From the NCBI GenBank assembly GCA_040768665.1, contig JAXGMN010000023.1:1-64000 (forward strand): DNA of 64,000 nucleotides, in the 5' to 3' direction. The position numbers and the translations under genes are program-made. Under the pieces are notes generated by a model. The model made no database searches and was not told the origin of the DNA. It saw only the letters and a list, made by a program, of their open reading frames with translations. Within the stretch, counting starts at the first letter, position 1. The number at the start of each line of letters is the position of its first letter. Below, piece after piece: positions 23,719-32,805 of this stretch. The DNA comes from JABWBD01 sp040768665. GTDB lineage: Bacteria; Planctomycetota; Planctomycetia; Pirellulales; Thermoguttaceae.

Positions 23719-24443
23719 CAAACTTCCTTTCGAGCAGGGCGGCCGGGACGATAAAGACGATCGGTCGAGCAACCCAGGAATAGGATTGTTTCGCTCCGCT
23801 TTCCCCACACGCGTTCTTGCCGGAGGCGTACATCTCGCGGGTCGGTGGACTATTTTAGTCCGAAGACGGTTATCCGACCAGACTCTCGATGACAAATTCT
23901 TACACACGGCGCGAGTCGGTATGACACATGAGTTTCTAACCAGATGCTTACTCGTGGCAAGGCTCGGAACCGGTCCAAGAGGAAGATGATGAACAGCCAC
24001 TTCTCCGGTTTTGGGGGTCCAATTGCGTTCGTAATCGGCTGCTATCGGGGGCCCGCCAAACACGCCGTAAGTTGCCAGAGCCTTTGGGCATAATTCGTAG
24101 TGCCATCATCCATTTCAGCCTGACCGGCTACTTGCTTTTTGCAACCGTTCCTATAAGCTTATCTGGCTCGCAGTCCCAGCGTTGGACCGGATCCGCGACG
24201 CGTTGCTGCTCACCACGCTGCAGAACGACATGCTCGTCATTCGCAGTGTGCTGTTCCGTGGTTCCAGAATCGACAAGATGGTCGAGATCGGTCTAACGGT
24301 TCAGTCGGATCGAATGTGATCTGCCGCGCAATGAGTGGCGCAGCCATGAAGCGGCGGTGCTTGGCGATCCGGGAGAGTTTGAGGCGGATTTCGTGAACGA
24401 CGCTGGCGTGGCAACGGGCAATCCAACTCGAAAGGAGAAGGAC
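23719..24443. other. Long divergent intergenic region, no supported gene
   Basis: 725 nt between the leftward SHD1 gene and the rightward DUF1269 gene. A frame at about 24120-24319 (+) reads AVPALDRIRDALLLTTLQND, then VLFRGSRIDKMVEIGL, and looks somewhat protein-like. It has no start with a ribosome site and no family match, so at best it is a remnant. The stretch 23860-23950 is AT-rich (TTTTAGTCCGAAGACGG, GACAAATTCTTACAC) and is the best place for a promoter of the SHD1 gene. Confidence 0.4.
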
Positions 24444-24962
24444 ATGGCGAATCTGGTGGTGATCGAATACGATGATGAGTATAAAGCGCATGAGGTAAGG
24501 CTCGCTCTGCTCAAGCTGCAGCGCGAGTACTTGATCGACATGGCGGACGCGGTCGTGGCTGTCAAGGACGCAAACGGCAAAGTCAAACTGCATCAGGTCA
24601 CCAACATGACGGCGACCGGGGCTGCCAGCGGCGGCCTGTGGGGCACGCTCATCGGCCTGATTTTCTTCGGTCCGTTCTTTGGGGTGGGCACCTTGGCGGG
24701 CGCAGCGGCCGGCGCGGTGTCAGGGGCCTTGACGGACATCGGCATCAATGACGACTTCATGAAGAAGCTGAGCGAAGGCTTCAAGCCGGGAACGTCGGCA
24801 CTTTTCGTCCTGGTGCGCAAGGTTACCCCCGACAAAGTCCTCGAGGAGATCAAGAGGTATGGCGGAACCGTCCTGCAGACCTCGCTCAGTCACGAACAAG
24901 AGACGAAGCTGCAGGCCGCGTTGGACGAAGCGAAATCCAGCACCGCGGAGTTGAGCGTCTGA
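24444..24962 (+). CDS. DUF1269 membrane-associated protein
   Basis: 172-residue protein of the DUF1269 family. The N-terminal ferredoxin-like half (MANLVVIEYDDEYKAHEVR, LLKLQREYLIDMADAVVAV) is followed by a glycine-zipper hairpin at about residues 60-95 (SGGLWGTLIGLIFFGPFFG, then GTLAGAAAGAVSGALTDIG), which should insert in or against the membrane. A second soluble stretch (DFMKKLSEGFKPGTSALFVL) leads to an acidic end. The family has no known biochemical role and is often seen near stress genes. Start ATG at 24444 has AAAGGAGAAGG upstream, a clear ribosome site. Confidence 0.85.
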   Translation: MANLVVIEYDDEYKAHEVRLALLKLQREYLIDMADAVVAVKDANGKVKLHQVTNMTATGAASGGLWGTLIGLIFFGPFFGVGTLAGAAAGAVSGALTDIGINDDFMKKLSEGFKPGTSALFVLVRKVTPDKVLEEIKRYGGTVLQTSLSHEQETKLQAALDEAKSSTAELSV

Positions 24963-24978
24963 TACGCCCCCGGACTTC

Positions 24979-25087
24979 AGGCGCGAATGCGGTCCAGATC
25001 GACATGCCCAACGTGTTCCACATGGACCGCAAGCTGGAACTCATCAACACGATGCTGCAGGAGTTGGAGGTGATCAAGGGACGGTGA
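24979..25087 (+). other. Possible peptide or gene-end remnant
   Basis: A frame ending in a TGA at 25085-25087 reads ANAVQIDMPNVFHMDRKLEL and INTMLQELEVIKGR. The composition is like a real helical C-terminus. There is an ATG at 25005, but a 27-residue product without a ribosome site is doubtful. It may be the tail of a lost gene between the DUF1269 and C39-like genes. Confidence 0.3.
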
Positions 25088-25102
25088 AGATCTTTGCTCT
25101 CG

Positions 25103-25612
25103 ATGGCCTTGCGCCCGCCGCCGGAAGGTTCCGACAACTGGAAAGGGCCCGTCGCCATTCAGAGTTCATGGGCAACCTGCAGTCCGGCGGCCGCCGCGAC
25201 GTTGCTTAGCGCCGAAGGAATGAGGGTCAGCGAGCGCGAAATGGTCACGCTTTGCCTCACGGATTACGACGGCACGCCCACACTCGGGCTTTATCGTGGA
25301 GTGAAGCTCATTGCCAATCGGAATCGGCGCCAGGTCGAAATCATCGACCGCAGCCTGGAGCGCCTGCTGCGGGACGATGATTGGCCGGTTCTGATTTCCG
25401 TCCGGCTCCCTTTCGGCGTGGACGACCCCAGGTTCGCCGACGAGTGGGGTTGGATTCCCGGAACGGGACACGCCGTGGTCGCCCTCGGTCGCGCCCAGGA
25501 CGAGCAACTCGTCATCGGCGATCCTGCCATCGGGCTGGAACTCTGGTCTGAATCGAAACTGAAGACTCTCTGGCAAGGTGTTGGACTGCGAGTAAAGCGG
25601 GGTGGCGCATGA
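25103..25612 (+). CDS. C39-like cysteine peptidase domain protein
   Basis: 169-residue protein resembling the peptidase C39 family. The Cys nucleophile is in QSSWATCSPAAAATLL (about residue 22), the His in GTGHAVVALG (about 119), and an Asp in VIGDPAIG (about 135), giving a plausible papain-type triad. C39 domains cut leader peptides after a double glycine, but stand-alone forms like this are of unknown substrate. There is no signal peptide or ABC transporter part, and the N-terminus is short: family members with membrane segments before the QSSWATC block are common, so the gene may be N-terminally truncated. Its stop overlaps the following hydrolase start (ATGA). Confidence 0.7.
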   Translation: MALRPPPEGSDNWKGPVAIQSSWATCSPAAAATLLSAEGMRVSEREMVTLCLTDYDGTPTLGLYRGVKLIANRNRRQVEIIDRSLERLLRDDDWPVLISVRLPFGVDDPRFADEWGWIPGTGHAVVALGRAQDEQLVIGDPAIGLELWSESKLKTLWQGVGLRVKRGGA

Positions 25613-27273
25613 CCCAAGGCCCTTTGAGCCGGCACAACTGGTTCTATCGCTTGTGGACATCTTTCTCCTTCGTGGGACTGGTTTTCGGAACGCTCTTCTT
25701 TTCGGCATCCCTTTCGCCGTCGCTCTTGCCGCGGCACTACGCCGTCCAAGGCGTCCTGTCCGGACTCGCGCTGGCCGTCGGATATGGCCTGGGCGTGTTG
25801 TCCGTCTGGTTGTGGCAATTTCTCGAACTGCCGGTCGTACGGGGGAAAGCGGAGCGTATCTGCAAGCGCGGAGCGGCTACGGCCGCGGCTGTTGTCGTCG
25901 TCCTCTCACTGTGGCGGGCTACCGTCTGGCAGAATTCCATTCGCGAATTGATGGAAATGCAGCCTCTGGACGGCGTTTATGCTCCGTATGTCGCGCTGAT
26001 TGCGATCGTGGTGGCTGTCCTCGTAATCGGATTCGCACGAATCCTCTGGATGTGCTGCACTTTCGTCGAACGAAAACTACAGCGGTTCCTGCCGCCGCGA
26101 ATATCGTATTTCGTGAGCGCCGTGGTTGTCGTCGTCATCCTGTTGACCGTCACGAACAGACTGGTCCTCAGGCAATTGCTCAGCGCCGCGGATGCCGCCT
26201 TTCTCGAACTCGATAACCTGGTCGACGACGGAATCGAGCAACCCACCGACGCCCTGGCCGTGGGCAGTCCCGCATCGCGGATCGACTGGGATTCCATCGG
26301 CCGGCGCGGCAAGAACTTCATCGTTGCCGGACCGACGAAACAGCGCATCGCGGAGTTCTCCGGCCGAGAAGCCCTGCGGCCGGTGCGCGTGTACGTGGGG
26401 CTTGACTGCGGGCCAACCCCAAAAGAACGAGCCGAATTGGCCCTGGCGGAACTTCTGCGCGTGGGAGGATTCGACCGATCCGTTCTCGTCGTCGCCACGC
26501 CGACGGGGACCGGTTGGCTTGACCCCGGCGCCGTCGATACGCTGGAGTTCTTGCACGGAGGCGACACGGCGATTGTCAGCATGCAGTACTCCTATCTGCC
26601 GAGTTGGATGACGATCTTCGTCAACCCGGAGGGTTCGCGAGATGCGGCGCGCGCTTTGTTCGACGAAGTCTACGGTCACTGGACGACTTTGCCGCGGGAC
26701 CGCCGGCCGAGGCTCTATTTGCATGGACTGAGTCTCGGGGCGCTCGGCTCGGAGACCTGTGCCGACCTGTTCACGCTTTTTGAAGATCCGATTCAGGGCG
26801 GCGTCTGGAGCGGCCCGCCGTTTCCCAGTACGGGCTGGGCCGCCATCACGAAGTTGCGGAATCCGGATTCGCCCGCCTGGCTTCCGACGTTTCGGGACGG
26901 GTCGATGGTGCGTTTCACGGGCCGGGAGAATGCACTCGAGCGGGCGCGCAAGCGGTGGGGCCCCATGCGGTTTGTCTATATCCAACATCCGAGCGATCCG
27001 ATGACGTTTTTCGCTCCCGAGTTGCTTCTTCAAAGACCCGACTGGATCGCCGGCCAGCGCGGGCCCGACGTCTCGCCCTATCTGACCTGGTATCCGATCG
27101 TGACGTTCCTTCAGATCGCCTTCGACCTGCCCATGGCAACGAGCGTACCTCACGGATACGGCCACAACATTTCCCCGGCGAGCTATGTCGACGCGTGGAA
27201 GGAGGTCACCGCGCCCGAGGATTGGAGTGTTGACGATACAGCGCGTTTGAAGGAGCTGTTTGCCGACCAATAA
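25609..27273 (+). CDS. Membrane alpha/beta-hydrolase (Abhydrolase_9 / DUF2319 type)
   Basis: 554-residue protein. The N-terminal 200 residues hold about four hydrophobic segments (FVGLVFGTLFFSASLSPSLL, VLSGLALAVGYGLGVLSVWL, AAAVVVVLSLW, FVSAVVVVVILLTV). The periplasmic or cytoplasmic rest is an alpha/beta-hydrolase with the nucleophile elbow LHGLSLGALGSET (about residue 372) and the final His in SVPHGYGHN (about 522). LVVATPTGTGWLDPGAVDTL is a family hallmark. It probably hydrolyses a lipid-like ester at the membrane; the substrate is unknown. Co-translated with the C39-like gene (4-nt overlap), which suggests a joint function. Confidence 0.85.
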   Translation: MTQGPLSRHNWFYRLWTSFSFVGLVFGTLFFSASLSPSLLPRHYAVQGVLSGLALAVGYGLGVLSVWLWQFLELPVVRGKAERICKRGAATAAAVVVVLSLWRATVWQNSIRELMEMQPLDGVYAPYVALIAIVVAVLVIGFARILWMCCTFVERKLQRFLPPRISYFVSAVVVVVILLTVTNRLVLRQLLSAADAAFLELDNLVDDGIEQPTDALAVGSPASRIDWDSIGRRGKNFIVAGPTKQRIAEFSGREALRPVRVYVGLDCGPTPKERAELALAELLRVGGFDRSVLVVATPTGTGWLDPGAVDTLEFLHGGDTAIVSMQYSYLPSWMTIFVNPEGSRDAARALFDEVYGHWTTLPRDRRPRLYLHGLSLGALGSETCADLFTLFEDPIQGGVWSGPPFPSTGWAAITKLRNPDSPAWLPTFRDGSMVRFTGRENALERARKRWGPMRFVYIQHPSDPMTFFAPELLLQRPDWIAGQRGPDVSPYLTWYPIVTFLQIAFDLPMATSVPHGYGHNISPASYVDAWKEVTAPEDWSVDDTARLKELFADQ

Positions 27274-27274
27274 T

Positions 27275-27345
27275 GCCTGACCTGTGGAGCCAGGCGATGG
27301 CCTGAATGGCAATTGCCATCGCCTGGCAAGCTCAGTGCATCAGGC
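27275..27345. terminator. Bidirectional hairpin terminator between converging genes
   Basis: Stem GAGCCAGGCGATGGC (27287-27301) pairs with GCCATCGCCTGGCAAGCTC (27315-27333), with a bulge of two bases. An outer GCCTGA/TCAGGC pair extends it. It fills the gap between the converging hydrolase and sulfatase genes, the position of a shared terminator, although T-runs are lacking. Confidence 0.6.
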
Positions 27346-29457
27346 CTATTCGGCAACGGGCGCCCCGGGAACGGCCTCGTACGGGTTGTGCTGACTGAAC
27401 TCGGTCCGGTCGGGATGGGTTCCCGGCAAGATTTCAAAGCGGGGATCGAATTCAACCATCGTCGCGGCCAGCTTCTTGAGGATACTGAGGTCTCCTTCCG
27501 CCTTGCAGGTCCCGTCGGCGATCTGCGCCTCGAGTGTCTTCGCGCCCATCATCGTCTGCTCCAGGTCCGAGCGGTTGATGGTCAGCGTCAGGTCCGGTTT
27601 CTCCGCGAGGTACCCCTGAATGTTCGTCAGGGTCGCGTTGGCCAGCTCGATCAGGAACTTCTCGCCGTTGTCCGGCGTGATGAGATTGATGGTGAAACGC
27701 ATCCCTTCCGCCTTGCGGCTGTCCATGCGGATGGCGAGGAAGTTCAGAAACAACTCCGTGGACATGGCGCGGATCACATCGGGGCTGCTCGAATCGACCA
27801 CCTCCCCTTGCGGAATTCCCGAGCGGAGTTCGTAGGCAGCGGCGAGGAAACTGTTCCGCAGGCCCACGTTCTCCTGCTGGTAGCCGATCTGCTCGAACAC
27901 GTCCGCCAGCAGGTCCTTGGCGCCCTGGTTCTGCGGTTCGGCCTGGACGAGCTTGTTCAGAATCTCCTGGGCGAGAAGATACTTGCCCTGGTCGTGGAGT
28001 TCCCGGCCGCGGGCGAGGATCGTCGACGCCCCGCCCATCATCTCCACGAACAAAGCCGCGGATTCGCGTTGCGGCGCGGGGATGAGGTTCGCCGGATTGC
28101 CGTCCCAGTACCCGAGGAACCGCTGGATGACGCCGCGGCTGTTGTTCTCGGGGGATCCGTGATAGCCGCGGCAGTGCCACTGGTTCAACAGGCTTTTCGG
28201 CAGCTCGTATACGTTGTGGACCTCGCGGATGGTCACGCCCTGGTTGGCCAGGTGCAACACCTGGTTGTTCATGTGGGCGTACAGGTCGCGCTGGGCGCGG
28301 AGCACCTCCTGCACCCGGGCATTGCCCCACCGCGGCCAGTGGTGCGATGCGAACAGAACCTCGGCTTCCAGCCCGAACCGGTAGAGCGCGTCGGCGATGT
28401 ACTTCGACCAGTTCAGCGGGTCGCGGACCGGGGCCCCGCGAAGCGTGTAGATGTTATGCAGCGTCGCGGTGACGTTCTCGGCCATCCACAGCGCCTTCAA
28501 CTCGGGAAGGTAGGTGTTCATCTCCCGCGGCGCTTCGGTGTTCGGCGTGTTCTGAAAAACCATCTTCACGCCATCCACCTCGAACGCTTCGATCGGCTCG
28601 GCGACGTACCGGTTCGGCGCGATCAGGCCTGTCGCGCCGGCCGACACGCCTTTGCCGAGGGCCATGTCGACGAAACCGTATGGGCTGGCGGGCAGTAGGA
28701 GACCGTACTGGTAAAACAGCCGCCGATTCATGGCGTTGCCGGCGTACACGTTTTCGGAGATCGTATGATCCATGAACCCGGCGGGGGCGATGAGGGCGAC
28801 TTTCCCCGACCGCACGTCCTCCTCCTCCACGATGCCGCGGACGCCGCCCCAGTGGTCGCCGTGCGTGTGCGAGTAGATCACGGCCGAGACAGGAAGCGCC
28901 TTGCCCACGTGCTCCTGAAACAGTTTCCACGCCGCCCGGACCGGTTCCGCGGTGATCAGCGGGTCGAAGACGATCCACCCGGTCTTGCCGCGGACGAAGG
29001 TGATGTTGGAGAGGTCGAAGCCGCGGACCTGGTAAATGCCCTCGGTGACCTTGTAGAGCCCGTAGTTGTTGTTCAGCCTCGCCTGGCGAAGCAGCGACGG
29101 GTGAATGCTGTCGAATTCGCGATCTTCTTCAAGAAACTGAAAACGCTCCATGTCCCAGGCCACGTGGCCGGCGTCGGCCTGGATTTTGAGCTCCTTCATG
29201 GGGGCGATGAAGCCCTTCTTCTGCTCTTCGATGTCCCGCGTGTCGGCAAACGGGAGTGTGTCCTTCGCTGCGGCGAGAATCCCCTTGGTAAACCGACTTG
29301 GAGGCTTCCCTTTGGGATGGAAATGACCCTTCAGCGGCTTTGCGGCAAAAGCCGCTGCCTCCGCGGAGGCACCTTTTTCACCGAGAATGCCCCAGCCGAC
29401 GGCGAACGCTCCGGCCGTTGCCGGCATGGACTTGATGAATTCACGTCTTGTTTGCAT
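27346..29457 (-). CDS. Alkyl sulfatase-type metallo-beta-lactamase fold enzyme (SdsA1/BDS1-like)
   Basis: 703-residue enzyme of the alkylsulfatase group, which hydrolyses long-chain alkyl sulfates such as SDS. The N-terminus has a twin-arginine-like signal (TRREFIKSMPATAGAFAVGW). The metallo-beta-lactamase domain carries the zinc motif YSHTHGDHWGGV (about residue 207), later acidic and histidine ligands in TPNTEAPREMNTYLPE and LFASHHWPRWG, then a dimerisation domain (DQGKYLLAQEILNKLVQAEP) and a C-terminal SCP2-like lipid-binding domain (RFTINLITPDNGEKFLIELA). All three domains are intact and the length matches the family. Start ATG at 29457. Location: periplasm after Tat export. No operon partner. 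Confidence 0.92.
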   Translation of the reverse strand: MQTRREFIKSMPATAGAFAVGWGILGEKGASAEAAAFAAKPLKGHFHPKGKPPSRFTKGILAAAKDTLPFADTRDIEEQKKGFIAPMKELKIQADAGHVAWDMERFQFLEEDREFDSIHPSLLRQARLNNNYGLYKVTEGIYQVRGFDLSNITFVRGKTGWIVFDPLITAEPVRAAWKLFQEHVGKALPVSAVIYSHTHGDHWGGVRGIVEEEDVRSGKVALIAPAGFMDHTISENVYAGNAMNRRLFYQYGLLLPASPYGFVDMALGKGVSAGATGLIAPNRYVAEPIEAFEVDGVKMVFQNTPNTEAPREMNTYLPELKALWMAENVTATLHNIYTLRGAPVRDPLNWSKYIADALYRFGLEAEVLFASHHWPRWGNARVQEVLRAQRDLYAHMNNQVLHLANQGVTIREVHNVYELPKSLLNQWHCRGYHGSPENNSRGVIQRFLGYWDGNPANLIPAPQRESAALFVEMMGGASTILARGRELHDQGKYLLAQEILNKLVQAEPQNQGAKDLLADVFEQIGYQQENVGLRNSFLAAAYELRSGIPQGEVVDSSSPDVIRAMSTELFLNFLAIRMDSRKAEGMRFTINLITPDNGEKFLIELANATLTNIQGYLAEKPDLTLTINRSDLEQTMMGAKTLEAQIADGTCKAEGDLSILKKLAATMVEFDPRFEILPGTHPDRTEFSQHNPYEAVPGAPVAE

Positions 29458-29557
29458 ATTAGTCTGTGTATTGTGTGAACCAGTTCGCTTCTCTGAATGG
29501 GCGGCGAATTCTATGCCCACCGCCACTCGGTGTCAAAGAGGCCGGGACAAATTCTTA

Positions 29558-29686
29558 GAGGCCCTAACAAAACCCTTGCCGAGCGGGTGCCAGCAGCCGG
29601 GCTGCTACCATCAACTCCCATGCGGAAGTTTCCGCGGCCCGATTGAGAGCAGCCTGGCTGCTCACGAACCGCAGTTTTGTTAGACC
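29558..29686. repeat. Inverted-repeat element with family E outer arms but a different core
   Basis: Outer arms AGGCCCTAACAAAAC and GTTTTGTTAGACC match the arms of the family-E copies at 8809, 38705 and 49893. The centre lacks the GGGGACTGG/CCTGTCCCC core and instead has GCCAGCAGCCGGGCTGCTACC and AGAGCAGCCTGGCTGCTCAC. It appears to be a chimera, or the arms are a separate module. Confidence 0.75.
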
Positions 29687-29709
29687 CGGCAGCGAATAAT
29701 CCAAGACGG

Positions 29710-30852
29710 TCATACCGTCTCGCTCGGTGGTGCGCCGGCGATCTGGCGGATCATCCAGATCACGACTCCCAGACCTGCCACGAAGGTCACGAGAAACAGA
29801 ACGAGCGGGCTCCACTGGACATCGAGCGGAAATTCCGCCGGCCGGTAGTACGCGCGAAGCTCGATGTTCTGAACCACTTGGCGGCTGATCGCATTGGTTC
29901 CAAGCACGAGGAACTGAGCGGCGCCCACTACCGTTGCGATCAGGGGACCGGGCATGCCATCTTCTCGACTGGTCCAAAGGATCAGCAGCCAGGGCAGCCC
30001 CGGAACCAGGGCCGTCGCCGCCGTCAACAGGACCATGGGAAAGTCGTAGAGCATTTCCTGCTTCGTTTCCGGCGCCCACGTGCCGAACACGTACCAGGAC
30101 CCGGCTACTGCAAACCACACGAGGCCGACCGTGTAGAGCCGCAAAGCGAACCGGGGAGCCCATTGACGATACTCGCTGCTCTCGCGACGGGCGAACCAGC
30201 CGGCGTCGAACAGCACCCAGGCCGCCGTGGTGGTGATCGCCAGGCCGAACATCATCAACCACCGCGGCCAGAGCGTTGGATCGCCGACATTCAAGGCCGT
30301 CCCGGTGGGAGCCGCAGCAACGTTGTGGTTGCGGAACAACTCCGGCCAGGCCTCGACGTTGGCCATCAGGCTCAGCCCGTTGGCAAAGATGAACCCGATC
30401 GCGATGAACAAAATTGCCGCGACCCAACCGGCGGCATGTTTCCAGCCCGGCATCGGCCTGCCCTGGTCGCGGAGCCCGAAGGCGTAGATGTAGACGCCAT
30501 AGTACGCGAAAACCAAAAGCCCGATGATCCCCAGCCAGAACCACGCCATGAGGATCGTGGCCGGGTAGAACACCTTGGCGTAGGCAACCTGGATGAACAA
30601 TAGCGGCACGATTCCCAGGTTGACGCCGAAAGCGATAATCACCGGCATCTGGAGCATCAGCCGGCCCGAGAAGCGTTTTCCGTGTTCGCTGCCGAATGCC
30701 CGAAGCAGCATGGCCACCAGGATGCCGGCGTACCAGACGTTCATCGGCACGGCGTGGAGAGTGAAACCCAGCACCTTGAACAGTTCGATGAACCAGTACG
30801 GTGCGGGCAGCCCTTGGGATACCGCAGTGTCGATCAGTTGTTGCGGCTGCAT
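29710..30852 (-). CDS. Multi-pass membrane subunit of a cytochrome bd-like oxidase
   Basis: 380-residue protein with about nine hydrophobic segments (ILVAMLLRAFG, MLQMPVIIAFGVNLGIVPLL, ILMAWFWLGIIGLLVFAYYG, WVAAILFIAIGFIFANGLSL and others). It starts 1 nt inside the stop codon of the CydA-like gene (TGATG), so the two form an obligate pair. It resembles the second, degenerate CydA-like subunit (CydAA' arrangements) more than CydB. A histidine in LGFTLHAVPMN (about residue 33) sits where CydA-type subunits carry a haem ligand. Probable role: membrane partner of a quinol- or cytochrome-oxidising oxygen reductase. The exact oxidase subtype cannot be settled from the sequence. Confidence 0.75.
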   Translation of the reverse strand: MQPQQLIDTAVSQGLPAPYWFIELFKVLGFTLHAVPMNVWYAGILVAMLLRAFGSEHGKRFSGRLMLQMPVIIAFGVNLGIVPLLFIQVAYAKVFYPATILMAWFWLGIIGLLVFAYYGVYIYAFGLRDQGRPMPGWKHAAGWVAAILFIAIGFIFANGLSLMANVEAWPELFRNHNVAAAPTGTALNVGDPTLWPRWLMMFGLAITTTAAWVLFDAGWFARRESSEYRQWAPRFALRLYTVGLVWFAVAGSWYVFGTWAPETKQEMLYDFPMVLLTAATALVPGLPWLLILWTSREDGMPGPLIATVVGAAQFLVLGTNAISRQVVQNIELRAYYRPAEFPLDVQWSPLVLFLVTFVAGLGVVIWMIRQIAGAPPSETV

Positions 30853-32240
30853 CAGCGGGCCTCCTCGGTCGTGGTTTCGGGCAGCATCCACTCGGGGCGC
30901 GGCGGGGCGATCGTCGCGAGATACTCGGTCAGCAGGTCTGCCTCTTCTTCCGTGCCTGCCCACGGCGGCATGAAGAAATGCGCCAGCTCGAGATGCAGCA
31001 ACAGGCTCTTGATCATCTCCGGAGGCCGCCCCTGCACGAGCCGGCCGGCGGCCGAATAGCCCTCCTTCGCCGCGTGGCAATCGTTGCAATGGTACTGGAA
31101 GAGGACCTCGCCCAAGAGCAGACGATCGCTTTGAGGCAAATCCAGCAAGCGGGATTCCACGATCTGTCCGTCTTCCATCGCTTGCGGATAGCGGTCGGCC
31201 ACGTAAGCATTCGTCCACACGCCGCCGTTCAGGTAGCCGGCCTTGCGGAGTCGGCTCACCTCGCTGGGGAAGATCTGGTTGCCGAAAACGACGTTGTACA
31301 CGATATACGGCTTGCGGACCGCCTCGCGCACGAACTCACCCGTGGTGAAAGCGGCGGTGCCGAACAGGAACAGCGCTCCGGCAAAGCCGGGCGTCAGCCA
31401 TCCGGGATTCCGATACGGCCCAAGATACAAGAGAATGAAGACCGCGATCGTCAGGGCGAAGATCAGGGCCATGAACACGTTCAGCACGGCTGCGACCGCC
31501 AGCACCGCCTTCGCGGACTCGGGCAGATAATAGTGCCACGCCGCTCCTCCCAACGTGATGAGCACCGCTCCGAGCAGCGCGGGCCGGGCGGACCGCGACG
31601 CGATCATGTCTCGCATCGACTGGTCTTTGACCAACAGAGACGCATGGAGATAGACGAAGAGCGAACTCAGCAGCAGAGCTCCGCCCGTCCTGGCGACCAT
31701 CTGCGGCAGGAACTGCGGATTGAACATTCCGATCCAGAACGTCTGATTCTGGAGCCACTGGCCCGGGTGCAGCATGAACGCCGTGATCGCGGTGATCAAG
31801 ACCAGGCTGATCCAGGCCGCCCACGCGTAGATCCAGCCGATCCGCACGTGCGTCTTCTCCGGCAATCGGCCCCAGTAGTAGTAGAAGATGAAGGCGGCGG
31901 CGATTTCGATCACGAAAAAGACGTATTCGATGGCCCAGCCGAAAACGAACGTGCGAATCAGCACACCGGTGGCCAGAGGCGACGCCAGACCGATCGTCCA
32001 CCAGATGCCCACTCCGGTAATCGCGCCGAAGACGACGGTGAGGAGGATGAAAAAGCGGGCGTGCCGCCGCAGGTAAGCCAGATAGTCGCGATCGCCGGTG
32101 CGGTAGGCATGCCCGGTTTCCATGGCCAGGAAGAAACCGCCGCCCACCGCGTAGTGCGAGACGATCACGTGGACGACCGAAATCAACGCGATCAGCATCG
32201 GGCTGGTCGCCGCGGGAACGTACCACCACGGATAGTGCAT
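30852..32240 (-). CDS. Cytochrome bd-like oxidase subunit I with C-terminal haem-c domain
   Basis: 462-residue fusion. The first 340 residues are a CydA-like membrane core with about nine helices. Its potential haem ligands include His in SVVHVIVSHYAVGGG (about residues 20-24), and it has the family segment VFGAITGVGIWWTIGL (about 68) and a HPGQWLQNQ loop. It lacks the quinol-binding Q-loop insert of E. coli CydA. Residues 370-450 are a monohaem cytochrome c domain with CNDCHAAK and a likely Met ligand in FFMPPWAG. A c-type haem fused to a bd-type core suggests electrons come from a soluble carrier rather than directly from quinol. Start ATG at 32240. Tightly coupled to the next gene. Confidence 0.8.
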   Translation of the reverse strand: MHYPWWYVPAATSPMLIALISVVHVIVSHYAVGGGFFLAMETGHAYRTGDRDYLAYLRRHARFFILLTVVFGAITGVGIWWTIGLASPLATGVLIRTFVFGWAIEYVFFVIEIAAAFIFYYYWGRLPEKTHVRIGWIYAWAAWISLVLITAITAFMLHPGQWLQNQTFWIGMFNPQFLPQMVARTGGALLLSSLFVYLHASLLVKDQSMRDMIASRSARPALLGAVLITLGGAAWHYYLPESAKAVLAVAAVLNVFMALIFALTIAVFILLYLGPYRNPGWLTPGFAGALFLFGTAAFTTGEFVREAVRKPYIVYNVVFGNQIFPSEVSRLRKAGYLNGGVWTNAYVADRYPQAMEDGQIVESRLLDLPQSDRLLLGEVLFQYHCNDCHAAKEGYSAAGRLVQGRPPEMIKSLLLHLELAHFFMPPWAGTEEEADLLTEYLATIAPPRPEWMLPETTTEEAR

Positions 32241-32565
32241 GGCCAAAGAGCTCCTGGAAATCAGCACCCCGACCGCCGCGGCCCACGGCGCCCCGCCGCA
32301 GACCCCATGGAGACACGCAGGCGACACCGAAATCACGTTTCACAATTCGTGAAAAAGGCCGCCGCCGGGCTTGCCTGGTGGACGCCACGATTGGCGGCTA
32401 GTTCCCACGAATCATGAAAACCGCTCTTCGGCTGCGGCCGGTTGGACAATCTTGAATCGTCTTAGGCGAGCGGCAGATGCGAATCCACCCGCATATCAGC
32501 CCGGCTGCTTCCCAGCAGCCGGGCTGATGGCAATCGCGGGGGGATGCGATCATCTGCCACACGCC
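32241..32565. other. Gap with a nested hairpin repeat at 32472-32558
   Basis: The hairpin has outer arms GGCAGATGCGAATCCACCCGC / GGGGGGATGCGATCATCTGCC (imperfect) and a perfect inner hairpin ATCAGCCCGGCTGCT / AGCAGCCGGGCTGAT. The AGCAGCCGGGCTG word also occurs inside the element at 29558. It lies between the DUF2892 gene and the oxidase genes on the same strand, so it may end or attenuate the upstream transcript. No gene seen. Confidence 0.6.
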
Positions 32566-32805
32566 TTATGGGGCGCCGCTCGGCGAACCCGGCAGCGAAG
32601 AAGGCCGCTGGGCAACACAAGGCTGGAGCCCCATCCGTGCCAATAACCATACCATGGGGCACCAGTTCGTAAAAGCGGATTGGAGAAGATTCAGCCCGGC
32701 GAATCCCGTCAAGAGCAGCCAGTATGGGTTGTGCCATACCGCCAACAAAACGCTCAGGGTAACGACCATACCGGCTGCCAGCCGTAATCCACGCTCAATC
32801 GTCAT
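32566..32805 (-). CDS. DUF2892 (YgaP-type) small membrane protein
   Basis: 79-residue protein matching the DUF2892/YgaP transmembrane domain: ERGLRLAAGMVVTLSVLLAV forms the first helix, and HNPYWLLLTGFAGLNLLQSA the second. They are followed by the family signature SAFTNWCPMVWLLARMG with its conserved Cys-Pro. In YgaP this module follows a rhodanese domain; here it stands alone. The ATG overlaps the stop codon of the upstream small frame by 4 nt (ATGA), so it belongs to a small-protein operon with the two genes to its right, ahead of the bd-like oxidase. A role in sulfur or metal handling is possible but not shown. Confidence 0.8.
   Translation of the reverse strand: MTIERGLRLAAGMVVTLSVLLAVWHNPYWLLLTGFAGLNLLQSAFTNWCPMVWLLARMGLQPCVAQRPSSLPGSPSGAP

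Noticed and set aside
24109..24319. Possible small gene before DUF1269
   Set aside because: The composition is plausible, but there is no good start or ribosome site and no homology recalled; kept only as a remark in the intergenic entry.
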